Source: Pseudobdellovibrionaceae bacterium (GTDB lineage: Bacteria; Bdellovibrionota; Bdellovibrionia; Bdellovibrionales; UBA1609). From it: a stretch of 64,000 nucleotides of DNA. Each line of letters opens with the position of its first letter. Position 1 is the first letter of the stretch. The DNA is taken from positions 496,001 to 560,000 of the forward strand of contig JACKAM010000001.1 in NCBI GenBank assembly GCA_020635075.1, in the 5' to 3' direction. Shown one piece after another: positions 42,922 to 51,300 of this stretch. Position numbers and translations under genes: made by a program. A model generated the notes under the pieces. It did no database searches. It was not told the DNA's origin and saw only the letters and a program-made list of their open reading frames with translations.

Positions 42922-44298
42922 GTGCAAGAGGTAATGGATATGACCACTAACACGCCCAAAAAGACTCAAACCCAAGAGCCGGATTACCGTGTTTGTCGGG
43001 AGGCCATGGAAGATCCCAAGAAGTTTGCCGAGCTGGCTCGCTGGGGCCGCGAAGAAATCAAGATCGCCGAAACCGAGATGCCCGGCCTGATGGCCCTGAG
43101 AGAAGAATATGGGCCCAAGAAGCCTCTTAAAGACGTCAAGATTGCCGGGTGCCTGCACATGACCATCCAGACAGCTGTGCTCATTGAGACGCTCACAGCT
43201 CTGGGCGCCGAAATTCGCTGGAGTTCCTGTAATATCTTTTCCACCCAGGACCATGCTGCGGTTGCTATGGCGGCTGCCGGCATTCCTGTTTTTGCCTGGA
43301 AGGGTGAGACGGAAGAGGAGTTTAACTGGTGCATCGAGCAGACCATCGTCGGTTGGGGGCCTGAGGGGTTCGACCTGATTCTCGATGACGGCGGTGACTT
43401 GACCAATATGATGCATGAACCTCGCTTTGCCGAGTTGATGAAAAAAGTCGTTGGTCTCTCTGAGGAGACGACCACTGGTGTTCATAACCTGGAGAAGATG
43501 CTGAAAGAGGGGCGCCTGAAGTGTCCGGCCATTAACGTCAATGACTCTGTGACTAAGTCCAAGTTTGATAATCTCTATGGCTGTCGTGAGTCCTTGGCCG
43601 ACGGAATCAAGCGCGCCACAGACACCATGGTGGCTGGCAAGATTGTGGCGGTGGCTGGCTACGGCGATGTGGGTAAAGGCTGTGCCCAGAGCATGCGTGG
43701 CTTTGGTGCCCGCGTTCTGGTGACCGAGATTGATCCCATCTGTGCTCTTCAGGCGGCAATGGAAGGTTTTGAAGTCACCACCATGGAAGAGGCCGTCAAT
43801 GAGGCCGACATTTTTGTCACCACCACCGGTTGTTGCGATATTATCGTCGAGAAGCACTTCAATAAGATGAAGGACGGCGCAATCGTCTGTAACATCGGCC
43901 ACTTTGATATTGAGATCGACATGGCTTGGCTCAACGCCAACTCGCAAATCAACGAAGTGAAGCCCCAGGTAGACATTCACACCCTCAAAAACGGCCACAA
44001 GATCATTGTTTTGGCCAAGGGCCGTTTGGTGAACTTGGGCTGCGCCACGGGTCACCCATCCTTTGTGATGTCCAACTCCTTCACCAACCAGGTGTTGGCT
44101 CAGATGGAACTCTGGAACAACCGTGAGGCCTATAAGGAAATTGCGGTCTACCGTCTGCCAAAGCAGTTGGACGAGAAAGTAGCGGCTCTTCACTTGAGTA
44201 AACTCGGGGTCAAACTGACCAAGCTGACGGACAAGCAAGCCAGTTACCTGGGCCTGGACGAAAAAGGCCCTTTTAAGCCCGAGCACTATCGCTACTAA
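42922..44298 (+). CDS. ahcY: Adenosylhomocysteinase
   Basis: 458 residues from GTG 42922, with AGGAG 7 bases upstream. AGCLHMTIQTAVLIETL, WSSCNIFSTQDHAAVA, VNDSVTKSKFDNLYGCRESL and the NAD loop VAVAGYGDVGKGCAQS are intact, as is the C-terminal KPEHYRY. It hydrolyses S-adenosylhomocysteine to adenosine and homocysteine, keeping methyltransferases active. No SAH riboswitch is apparent upstream. Confidence 0.97.
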   Translation: MQEVMDMTTNTPKKTQTQEPDYRVCREAMEDPKKFAELARWGREEIKIAETEMPGLMALREEYGPKKPLKDVKIAGCLHMTIQTAVLIETLTALGAEIRWSSCNIFSTQDHAAVAMAAAGIPVFAWKGETEEEFNWCIEQTIVGWGPEGFDLILDDGGDLTNMMHEPRFAELMKKVVGLSEETTTGVHNLEKMLKEGRLKCPAINVNDSVTKSKFDNLYGCRESLADGIKRATDTMVAGKIVAVAGYGDVGKGCAQSMRGFGARVLVTEIDPICALQAAMEGFEVTTMEEAVNEADIFVTTTGCCDIIVEKHFNKMKDGAIVCNIGHFDIEIDMAWLNANSQINEVKPQVDIHTLKNGHKIIVLAKGRLVNLGCATGHPSFVMSNSFTNQVLAQMELWNNREAYKEIAVYRLPKQLDEKVAALHLSKLGVKLTKLTDKQASYLGLDEKGPFKPEHYRY

Positions 44299-44325
44299 TC
44301 GGCAGCGAACGACAGTCTAAAACGC

Positions 44326-44356
44326 AAAAAGCCCTGATTCTCATCAGGGCTTTTTT
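44326..44356. terminator. Bidirectional rho-independent terminator between ahcY and the cytochrome gene
   Basis: GCCCTGAT / ATCAGGGC 8-bp stem with a 4-base loop, flanked by five A on the left and six T on the right. It serves the convergent ahcY (plus) and cytochrome (minus) genes. Confidence 0.93.
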
Positions 44357-44376
44357 GTTTTATGAGTGACCTTGCT

Positions 44377-45033
44377 TTAGATGCTACCCAAATAATCAGC
44401 AATCGCCTGAATCTGGGCCGGACTCAGCTGACCTTGAAGACCCACCATTTGGCCAACAGTACCGATGGCATTGGTGATCTGTCCTGCCGTACGACCGCGC
44501 TTGGTGGAAGCCGCGCCCACGCCGTGGCAGCTGGCACAGTAGGTGTTATACAGTACAGTTCCTGATGGTCCGCCACCACCTCCAGGAGGAGGAGTTCCCG
44601 GTGGAGGAGCCGGTGGTAGATTGGGTGAGGCATTAGGGTCGCCACCGCCCAAAACAATAATCCAATCTCGCACCATTTGTCGGTCAGAAGCCGAAATCTC
44701 GCCATCGTGAGGCATCAGGCCATCAACCATCACCAGGTACACAGGCGAATTTTGCGGCTCACCCGGGACAATCCAGTCATCAGCCGTTAAGGCATCCACA
44801 TCGAGAATATCCGGAATCGGCGTAGTGGTCGCCGATGTCGGCGAATGACATCCAGAACAAGCAGTTTGCAAAACGCCCAAGGCGCCGGCCGTAATCCGCT
44901 CGTTGTTGATGGCATTGAGGTCGACAAGATTCTCATTGAACTTGTCGTGACTCGACATGCAGTTTTGAAATGAAAGCACTATTAATGTGAGACCGCTCAC
45001 TACAGCGATCTTAGAACCCCATCGTTTGCCCAT
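44377..45033 (-). CDS. Dihaem cytochrome c lipoprotein
   Basis: 218 residues. Two CxxCH haem motifs: CSGCHS near residue 61 and CASCHG near 168, with axial Met candidates in LMPHDGE and GQMVG. Between them is a Pro/Gly-rich linker (NLPPAPPPGTPPPGGGGG). The N-terminus ends in LSFQNC, a non-canonical lipobox of the FQNC kind frequent in Bdellovibrio-like lipoproteins, so Cys25 may be lipidated. The first domain is larger than a simple class I cytochrome. Likely an electron carrier at the periplasmic side. Confidence 0.85.
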   Translation of the reverse strand: MGKRWGSKIAVVSGLTLIVLSFQNCMSSHDKFNENLVDLNAINNERITAGALGVLQTACSGCHSPTSATTTPIPDILDVDALTADDWIVPGEPQNSPVYLVMVDGLMPHDGEISASDRQMVRDWIIVLGGGDPNASPNLPPAPPPGTPPPGGGGGPSGTVLYNTYCASCHGVGAASTKRGRTAGQITNAIGTVGQMVGLQGQLSPAQIQAIADYLGSI

Positions 45034-45331
45034 AGAGGTCCGCCCCCCGAATTTTTACGCACAGTAGTCTGACCAAAAATCTTTTTTTGTTTGTCAGCAT
45101 CTTCGGAAAAAACGGCCCGCATTGCCCCAACTGACAAGTTCCTTTAATTATCCGGCATTTGGTAAATAAACCCTAGCGAGGGGATGGTAGAAATCTCCCC
45201 CTGGGACACTTAGGGCGCGAGCAGCAATAGGCTGTGAGGCCTCGCAAATTTTCTGCAGCAATTGGCCAAAGCTTCGCCAGGGGATTTTGTCTCAACTTGA
45301 AACAGGTAAGCTTCCCGCTCAAGAGTCAAGC

Positions 45332-45847
45332 TTAGGTCCTGATAAAGGAAAGATAGAACTTTAGTTCGTTGATGGACTCTTGAATGTCATCCGTGGCTCG
45401 GTGGGTGTTCTGCTTTTCAAATTTCTGATTGTAGAAGTTGTTAAAGATCAACTTAAAGGCCGTCACGTCGAGCATCCGGTAGTGGAGTTTTTCTGCAAAA
45501 CGAGAGAAGTACTTATCAATAAACAGGCGATCTTGGCCTATGGAATTCCCGCACAGGACCACCTTTTCGTCACTCCAAAAGCGATTGGCCAAATCAATCA
45601 AATCGTTTTCCACCAAGTCAGGTTCCTTGCCTGATGGAATCATGGCCGTCAGCCCCGAGTCACCATGATGGGATTTGTTCCAGTCATCCATATTGTCCAG
45701 ATAGTGTTGGGGCTGGCGAATGACAGCATGATAAGTTTCTAGGGATTCTAGTTTCTTATTGGTGATGACTGCAGCCACCTCAATAGGGACTTCCTTGTTC
45801 ACATCCAATCCCGTCATTTCCATATCCAGCCACAGCATATGTTCCAT
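45332..45847 (-). CDS. orn: Oligoribonuclease
   Basis: 171 residues from ATG 45847, with GGGTGAG upstream. DEDD exonuclease: MLWLDMEMTGLD, VVLCGNSIGQDRLFI and NTHRATDDIQESI hold the four acidic residues and the catalytic His. It degrades 2-5-nucleotide RNAs and pGpG from c-di-GMP turnover. Monocistronic, with about 300 bp of non-coding DNA between it and the cytochrome gene. Confidence 0.96.
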   Translation of the reverse strand: MEHMLWLDMEMTGLDVNKEVPIEVAAVITNKKLESLETYHAVIRQPQHYLDNMDDWNKSHHGDSGLTAMIPSGKEPDLVENDLIDLANRFWSDEKVVLCGNSIGQDRLFIDKYFSRFAEKLHYRMLDVTAFKLIFNNFYNQKFEKQNTHRATDDIQESINELKFYLSFIRT

Positions 45848-45929
45848 TGTGCTCACCCCCAACTGATCTGATTGACGAAACCATTTTCTAATCTAAATTG
45901 GGAGCTGACAAGCTTTGGTGTGGTGTATT

Positions 45930-46040
45930 TTAACCGTGAATGACGAAAGTGAGGAGCAAACAGAGAACTCCTCCAGTAGCCATTCCGAGAAGAAAGCGGG
46001 TGAGAGATCCCTTCATCTGTTGGATCATGATTTCATTCAT
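45930..46040 (-). CDS. Candidate 36-residue single-pass membrane protein
   Basis: From ATG 46040, preceded by TAGGAGAG at 7-8 bases, the protein begins MNEIMIQQMKGS and has a hydrophobic segment FLLGMATGGVLCLLLTFVI (about residues 16-34) ending in HG. The strong ribosome site and a clean amphipathic/hydrophobic split support translation. I recognise no family. It lies in the 425-bp space between the Smr gene and orn, otherwise without genes. Confidence 0.5.
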   Translation of the reverse strand: MNEIMIQQMKGSLTRFLLGMATGGVLCLLLTFVIHG

Positions 46041-46272
46041 ACAAACTCTCCTAAAAAGTCAGCCTCGGCGCTCTTTCAATCAGCGCCTCTACCTTTATCA
46101 ATTCCATAAATTGTGCCCTCTCAGCTCGGCTCAGGTGTCTTGGGGGCGGAAGGGAATTGACTGGATATTGAGCACTCATGCCCTAGGGTCGGATATCCCA
46201 GGTGATTTCAATAGATTAAGGTGATTAGTTGGCTAGCTGGGCAAGATGACAATCCCGGGCCCAAACGGGCAA

Positions 46273-46554
46273 CTATTCCAGGTGAATGACCAAAACGCCC
46301 TCGTTAGGGCGGCCATCAGCGAGCCTCTCGTGGCTCCAATGGTAATGGGCCTTGCGCAAGTAATCGATCACCACTTTCTGAACGAGGCCCTTGCCTTTAC
46401 CGGTCATGATGCGAGCGGTGTGAGCCCCGCGCTGACTTTCTTTGAGTAAAAAGGCGTCGACCAGATCAAAGACCTCGTCGGTGGTGCGGCCGTGGAGATC
46501 CAAGGTCTTGCCCTTGGCCTTTCCAGTATTTTTGTTTTTTGCTCGACCAGCCAT
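46273..46554 (-). CDS. Small Smr domain protein
   Basis: 93 residues from ATG 46554 (GTG 46563 possible). TLDLHGRTTDEVFDLVDAFL and ARIMTGKGKGLV are the two Smr signatures (LDLHG and TGKG). The basic N-terminus KNKNTGKAKGK may bind nucleic acid. Stand-alone Smr proteins cleave RNA on collided ribosomes or nick DNA. 22 bp downstream of the lipoprotein gene. Confidence 0.92.
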   Translation of the reverse strand: MAGRAKNKNTGKAKGKTLDLHGRTTDEVFDLVDAFLLKESQRGAHTARIMTGKGKGLVQKVVIDYLRKAHYHWSHERLADGRPNEGVLVIHLE

Positions 46555-46575
46555 GGGGTTCACTCACAATCCAGA

Positions 46576-47430
46576 TTAGCGTCGACCGATGCCATTACGA
46601 ACAAGGTCGCCACCTTCGGTGAGGATCTCCAGTGTGCCTTCGCCGTCGATGGAGCTTGTCACAGTCAGTTGAATACTGGCTCCACCTTTGGCGGTTTGGC
46701 TGATGGGCATTCCCTTCGCTGCCAGAAGATTCTGACCAATCAAAGTTAGCTTTGCGGTATTGACCTGAATAGGAAGTCCAAAACCGGTGGTGTTCAAAGC
46801 AAAGTTGGCAAATACCAACTCGTTGGCTTCAATCAGAGCCAAACCACCAGGAGCCATTTCCCCACACAAAATCACCCGATCAGCAATCATCAGGTGGACT
46901 CCCTGATCGCGGGCAATGATCACGTCTTCAGATATCACTTTGGCTTTGCGTCCCGCAGCCAACAGTTCTTTAACAGCAGTTTCGTTTTCACAGCCAATAA
47001 CCAAGTCCGTGCCCTTTTCAATTTTGGCCAACGAGGTGGGGACTGAATCATGCACAATGGAGGTTTGGCGAATCAAGCGCTGGGCTTTGGCATCCTCAAG
47101 GGGTTTGGATTCCACCTTTTCCCCTGTGCGTCCACTTTGCAAACGCAACTTGATCCGCGGATCCAACACCCGTTGGGTAACTCCCGTGGCGGCCGCTTGG
47201 TCTTGCACCATCACTCCGGCAAGGAGGATTTCGCCGGGAACAGAGGTGGACTCCAGAATGGTCTCCGCCTGGGCGGCCAAGGCTTGGGCTTTTTTCATTT
47301 GTTCCTCGGAAGCGGCCACAGCCTTGTTGGCCTTGTCGTTAGCGGCTTTGGCGGCGTGTTCTTTGCGTGAGCTGTCGCAGGCTGATAGGGCGACGGCCAG
47401 GGTGATCAACACAAGCACTTTTGATTTCAT
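46576..47430 (-). CDS. Lipoprotein with coiled-coil and beta-rich C-terminal domain
   Basis: 284 residues. The lipobox is LSAC at residue 18. An Ala/Lys-rich helix at about 25-60 (KAANDKANKAVAASEEQ) resembles the Braun-type coiled coil. The remaining 200 residues are beta-rich, with repeated hydrophobic blocks (LVIGCENETAVKELL, VHLMIADRVILCGEM, LALIEANELVFANFAL) that suggest a short beta-helix. No enzymatic motif. Probably an outer-membrane lipoprotein of unknown role, transcribed with Smr. Confidence 0.75.
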   Translation of the reverse strand: MKSKVLVLITLAVALSACDSSRKEHAAKAANDKANKAVAASEEQMKKAQALAAQAETILESTSVPGEILLAGVMVQDQAAATGVTQRVLDPRIKLRLQSGRTGEKVESKPLEDAKAQRLIRQTSIVHDSVPTSLAKIEKGTDLVIGCENETAVKELLAAGRKAKVISEDVIIARDQGVHLMIADRVILCGEMAPGGLALIEANELVFANFALNTTGFGLPIQVNTAKLTLIGQNLLAAKGMPISQTAKGGASIQLTVTSSIDGEGTLEILTEGGDLVRNGIGRR

Positions 47431-47556
47431 GGGCACATCCTCTGAGTTCTGAGTTCGCTCTGCCTAGATGCAAAGCAGATGCACATTGAAAGGCTCTCTC
47501 GTGACTGAGAGAAGGGTATCTCTGTCATTCTCCTAGGCGCCGGTGACAAATTGTGT

Positions 47557-47586
47557 TACCGAAAGATACCCCGGTATCTTTTGGTA
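47557..47586. promoter_or_regulatory. Long dyad upstream of the queuosine-precursor transporter
   Basis: AAAGATACC / GGTATCTTT is a perfect 9-bp inverted repeat with a CC centre (47562-47581), extended by TACC/GGTA with one mismatch to 30 bp. It lies 74 bp before the YhhQ start, the position of a repressor or activator site. Confidence 0.55.
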
Positions 47587-47659
47587 TTGCAGTGTTCTAG
47601 TCTGGGGCCAACACCCTAAAGTCGGCATCGACAGGCTAGGCGAATAGGGGGGAGCTGAT

Positions 47660-48415
47660 ATGAGTCTGACACCATTACAAGAGCGGCGAGAGCGGGTGTT
47701 CCTTGTTCTCGCTGCCATCTTTTGGGGCTCAATGACCTTACTTAACGTCATTGGTATCACCAAGTTCATTCACATTGGTCCCTTGGCATTAGCCGTAGGG
47801 GTTCTCCCTTACCCGCTGACGTTTTTGTGTACGGATTTGATTTCGGAACTGTTCGGGAAAAAGCGCGCAAATATGGTGGTGTGGGTGGGATTGGGCCTCA
47901 ATGTTTTTGTGATTTCCGTTATGTATTTAGGTCACCTCATGCCAGGGGTTTCGCCTGAGCTTCAGCCGCCGTGGCAGTCTCTGGTTTTCGCCAAGCCAGT
48001 ACCTTTAGCCAACGGCGAGACTCTGGCTGAACAAGGCGAGTTGTTCCATCTTCTCTACGCTTGCACAGCCGGATCGGTTTTGGCCTCCATGGTGGCCTAT
48101 ATCGCGGCTCAGTTTTGCGATGTCTACCTTTTTCACTTTTGGAAACGGGTAACTCGGGGAAGGCATTTGTGGGTGCGCAACAACTTTAGCACTCTGGTCA
48201 GCCAGGCCATCGACAGCTTTGCCGTTATCAGCATTACTTTTGGGGCCATGCTATTCAAAGGAGAGATGGTGCTAGCGGCATTTTTAAGTCTTATGGGTAG
48301 CAATTATTTGTTTAAGATGGTGGCCGCTCTTTGCGATACCCTTCCCTTTTATGTAGGGGTTCACTACCTGAGTCGCTGGCTCAAGATCAATCCTGAAGAG
48401 GAACATAATTTTTAA
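47660..48415 (+). CDS. yhhQ: Queuosine precursor transporter (YhhQ family)
   Basis: 251 residues with six membrane helices. VGVLPYPLTFLCTDLISELFGKK is the diagnostic second-helix motif, and GRHLWVRNNFSTLVSQAIDSF the conserved fourth-loop region. It imports 7-cyano- or 7-aminomethyl-7-deazaguanine for queuosine in tRNA. Preceded by a 30-bp dyad; no preQ1 riboswitch could be confirmed. Confidence 0.94.
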   Translation: MSLTPLQERRERVFLVLAAIFWGSMTLLNVIGITKFIHIGPLALAVGVLPYPLTFLCTDLISELFGKKRANMVVWVGLGLNVFVISVMYLGHLMPGVSPELQPPWQSLVFAKPVPLANGETLAEQGELFHLLYACTAGSVLASMVAYIAAQFCDVYLFHFWKRVTRGRHLWVRNNFSTLVSQAIDSFAVISITFGAMLFKGEMVLAAFLSLMGSNYLFKMVAALCDTLPFYVGVHYLSRWLKINPEEEHNF

Positions 48416-48558
48416 AAGGGCATTTTTCATTTCTGATTTGCTGAATGCTCGTCTGTTCATTCGAATCTAGGGTCGGGTGGCCGAGTTGTTGACCCTTCTG
48501 ACCTCGACTTTTAGCCGGTCACTAAACAGTTAAGATCGCCTTCTATCGGGTGTTTAAC

Positions 48559-48586
48559 TTGACTCACTCCCGTGGCTTCTTAGAAT
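48559..48586 (+). promoter_or_regulatory. Sigma70-like promoter of the DUF1538 operon
   Basis: TTGACT at 48559-48564 and TAGAAT at 48581-48586, 16 bp apart, with the start codon at 48648. Both hexamers match five of six consensus positions. Confidence 0.6.
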
Positions 48587-48647
48587 AGTAAGTACCTAAA
48601 AACTCTCAAGGATCGAGATTATACGCCTAACCGCGGAAAGGGATTTC

Positions 48648-50423
48648 ATGGAGCCAGGAATCCGCTATGGGGAATTTGTTCGAGAAATGTCGGTACGCCA
48701 AGCTCAGATCAGCTTCAACGATCTGGCGGTAAAGCCCCAAAAAGATGATCAGGGAAATGACATCCCGATCAAACCTGAAAAGCTCTCCGTTACCGGAACA
48801 GACATCTACCGGATCTTGGCGCCCTACACCAGTGTGCGTTTCATTGAGCAGGTGAAGGCTGTCGTACCACTGGCTGTCTACTTGGTGATTTTTCAAATAT
48901 TCATTCTCCGTCAAGGGGTGACGGACGCCTTTATTATTACGGGCGGTTTGTTCTCGGTGATGTTGGGACTCATGCTCTTTATGGAAGGTCTCAAACTGGG
49001 TCTTATGCCTTTTGGAGAGTCGATCGGTAACACTCTGCCAGTAAAGTCCCCACTGCCAGTCGTTTTGCTTATTGCCTTTTTACTTGGTGTGGGAGTGACG
49101 TTTGCGGAGCCGGCGATTGGTGCTCTTAAAGCGGCAGGGCAAATTGTCCAGGTTGATAAGGCTCCCTACCTCTATGCCATTCTCAACAAGTACTCCGACG
49201 TTTTGGTCCTAATGGTAGGTGCCGGCGTTGGTTTGGCGGCCATCTTAGGGACATTGCGGTTTGTCTATGATTGGAGTTTAAAACCACTGATCTACTGCAG
49301 TTTGATTCCCGTCTTGGCCCTCACTGGCTACATTGGAATGTTTGATCCTGAACTGTCTAAACTGATTGGTCTCGCCTGGGACTGTGGCGCGGTGACAACA
49401 GGACCGGTAACGGTGCCTCTGGTTTTATCTCTTGGAATTGGAGTCGCCTCAGTCGTGGGACGAGGGGATTCCACCCTTTCGGGTTTCGGAATTGTGACCC
49501 TGGCGTCGTTATTTCCCATCATGGGTGCTCTCTGCGTGGGACTGTATATCAGCCACACCACCTCTCCAGAGGCCATTATTGCGGCGGCGGCCGAAATGTC
49601 TGGTAAGACCACTGAATTGGGCTGGTGGGAACAAACTCCCTGGAACGAAATCATCCTCGCCATTCGCGCCATCGTGCCGCTGGTGATCTTTCTGGTCCTG
49701 GTGATGAAAGCTGTATTGCGGGAAAAGATTCGTAACTCTGGAATTGTTTTTTACGGCATTTTCCTGGCGGTGGTTGGCATGGGTATTTTCAATGTCGGTC
49801 TCACCTATGGTCTTGCCAAGCTGGGTGACCAGTCGGGGAGTTTAGTGCCGGCGGCCTTCACGCAAATTGAGGCTGTGACTGACTCGCCTCTGTATTGGCG
49901 TAACCTGGGTCTATTTATCGCCTTTGCCTTCGCCTTCTTCCTTGGTTTTGGAGCGACTCTGGCAGAGCCCGCTTTGAATGCCCTGGGGATGACGGTGCAA
50001 AACCTCACCAATGGAGCCTTTAAGAAATCCATGCTCATGTATTCAGTTTCCTTCGGTGTGGCGGTAGGAATTGCCTTGGGCGTGGCCAAGCTGGTGTTCA
50101 ATTGGCAACTCATGTACCTATTGATTCCCGGATATTTGGGGCTTTTGATTCTGACTTACTTTTCGACAGAAGAATTCGTCAATGTGGGTTGGGATTCAGC
50201 GGGTGTGACCACAGGTCCAGTCACCGTGCCCCTGGTTTTGGCCATGGGATTGGGCTTTGGTAATGCCACAGGCGTCATTGAAGGGTTTGGAATTCTCTCG
50301 ATGGCTTCACTCTGCCCCATTTTATCAGTCCTCACCATGGGCCTCTATGTACAGAATAAAGCCAAATCAAAGGCCCGGTCACAAGGCGCATCTAGTGTTA
50401 AACCGTCAGCCGCTTCTGCTTAA
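48648..50423 (+). CDS. Duplicated DUF1538 membrane protein, probable transporter
   Basis: 591 residues. A soluble N-terminus of about 75 residues is followed by about 12-14 membrane segments arranged as two homologous halves. Each half has an EPA motif (GVGVTFAEPAIGALKAAG and GFGATLAEPALNALGM) and a GPVTVPLVL motif (DCGAVTTGPVTVPLVLSLG and SAGVTTGPVTVPLVLAMG), followed by GFGI. The repeats suggest an inverted or parallel duplicated transporter fold. The substrate is unknown. A strong promoter precedes it, and two P-II-like genes follow within 18 bp, so its activity is likely controlled by metabolite-sensing trimers, by analogy with AmtB/GlnK. Confidence 0.85.
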   Translation: MEPGIRYGEFVREMSVRQAQISFNDLAVKPQKDDQGNDIPIKPEKLSVTGTDIYRILAPYTSVRFIEQVKAVVPLAVYLVIFQIFILRQGVTDAFIITGGLFSVMLGLMLFMEGLKLGLMPFGESIGNTLPVKSPLPVVLLIAFLLGVGVTFAEPAIGALKAAGQIVQVDKAPYLYAILNKYSDVLVLMVGAGVGLAAILGTLRFVYDWSLKPLIYCSLIPVLALTGYIGMFDPELSKLIGLAWDCGAVTTGPVTVPLVLSLGIGVASVVGRGDSTLSGFGIVTLASLFPIMGALCVGLYISHTTSPEAIIAAAAEMSGKTTELGWWEQTPWNEIILAIRAIVPLVIFLVLVMKAVLREKIRNSGIVFYGIFLAVVGMGIFNVGLTYGLAKLGDQSGSLVPAAFTQIEAVTDSPLYWRNLGLFIAFAFAFFLGFGATLAEPALNALGMTVQNLTNGAFKKSMLMYSVSFGVAVGIALGVAKLVFNWQLMYLLIPGYLGLLILTYFSTEEFVNVGWDSAGVTTGPVTVPLVLAMGLGFGNATGVIEGFGILSMASLCPILSVLTMGLYVQNKAKSKARSQGASSVKPSAASA

Positions 50424-50441
50424 GTTTAAAGGAGTATCAAC

Positions 50442-50819
50442 ATGTCACAACAACGTTCGCTAACCGTGTTAACTGATGCCTCTCTGATCACTTGTATTGT
50501 GGAAAAAGGGCAGGCCGATACCATTGTGAAAGCCGCTCGCGAAGCCGGAGCCCAGGGGGCCACGGTTTACTATGCGCGTGGGTCGGGAGTCAGAGAGCGA
50601 CTCGGTCTTCTCGGCGTCGCCGTGGAAGTTGAAAAAGAGATCATCAATATCGTGGTTTCCTCAGAACAGGCCGACTACGTATTCGAGAAGATGTACCTGG
50701 CCGGACAGCTGGACACTCCGGGTAAAGGGTTTATTTACATCACGCCTTTGGAAAAGGCCGGGACTTTTATTCCTCCGGTGGTCTTGGAGAAGCTGGGATC
50801 CAATGGGAGGCATCGATGA
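50442..50819 (+). CDS. P-II-like regulatory protein, first of a pair
   Basis: 125 residues with an AAAGGAG ribosome site. LITCIVEKGQADTIVKAAREAGAQGATV has the beta-alpha-beta of P-II, and VVSSEQADYVFEKMYLAGQLDTPGKGFIYITPL the second half. The T-loop region (ARGSGVRERLGLLGVAVEVEKE) lacks the Tyr51 and GxxRG of GlnB, so it is not a classical uridylylated P-II. Its gene overlaps the second P-II-like gene by 4 bp, and both follow the DUF1538 membrane protein. Confidence 0.85.
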   Translation: MSQQRSLTVLTDASLITCIVEKGQADTIVKAAREAGAQGATVYYARGSGVRERLGLLGVAVEVEKEIINIVVSSEQADYVFEKMYLAGQLDTPGKGFIYITPLEKAGTFIPPVVLEKLGSNGRHR

Positions 50820-51232
50820 GTAAGATTGAGCGCAAAGAACTTGAAGGACGCTTGATCACCTGTGTGCTTCCCAAGGGAAAGGGGTTACCTCTTGTTCAGG
50901 CCCTCTATGAAGAAGGTATCACCCGCGCCCATTTCGCCTTTGCCCGGGGTTTTGACATTCACGATCCACCGGGGCGTGGTGGAATTCCTGAAGAGGTGGA
51001 GAAAGACCTGGTGACAGTGCCTTGTAAGGACATTGGTCAGGCGGATGAGTTGTTTCACTTCATTTATGAGAAGGCAGGGATCAATCACTTGGGAGGTGGT
51101 TTCATGTACATGACCCGCTTGTCGGTGGCGACTCCCTATTTTCTTCCGAGCATGGAAGATCTCAAGAAGGCCTCACAAGGCTCACCAGCCACTCGTGACC
51201 CTGGGAAGTCGGGTCCTTCGCCTAGGCCTTAG
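50816..51232 (+). CDS. P-II-like regulatory protein, second of a pair
   Basis: 138 residues, coupled by ATGA overlap to the first. LITCVLPKGKGLPLVQALYEEGITRA and FHFIYEKAGINHLGGGFMYMTRL show the same fold as the preceding protein. The T-loop segment (FARGFDIHDPPGRGGIPEEVEKD) differs from the first copy, and a Pro/Ser-rich tail follows. The two may form mixed trimers. This is inference. Confidence 0.75.
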   Translation: MSKIERKELEGRLITCVLPKGKGLPLVQALYEEGITRAHFAFARGFDIHDPPGRGGIPEEVEKDLVTVPCKDIGQADELFHFIYEKAGINHLGGGFMYMTRLSVATPYFLPSMEDLKKASQGSPATRDPGKSGPSPRP

Positions 51233-51250
51233 TGGATTGAGTCAACGGCA

Positions 51251-51283
51251 AAAAAAAAGCCGCTCATTGAGCGGCTTTTTTTT
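51251..51283. terminator. Bidirectional terminator after the P-II-like genes
   Basis: GCCGCTC / GAGCGGC stem with an ATT loop, flanked by a run of eight or nine A and eight T. It separates the DUF1538 operon from the convergent lipoprotein at 51301. Confidence 0.95.
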
Positions 51284-51300
51284 ACAGAGGCGACCAACTA

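Noticed and set aside
42904..44286. 460-residue open frame antisense to ahcY
   Set aside because: It is the exact complement of a highly conserved enzyme gene; the His/Leu/Gly-rich peptide has no domain and arises from codon bias.
47586..47659. Possible preQ1 riboswitch before yhhQ
   Set aside because: A TTCTAG loop and ACACCCTA stretch are reminiscent, but the A-rich pseudoknot strand of preQ1-I is missing.
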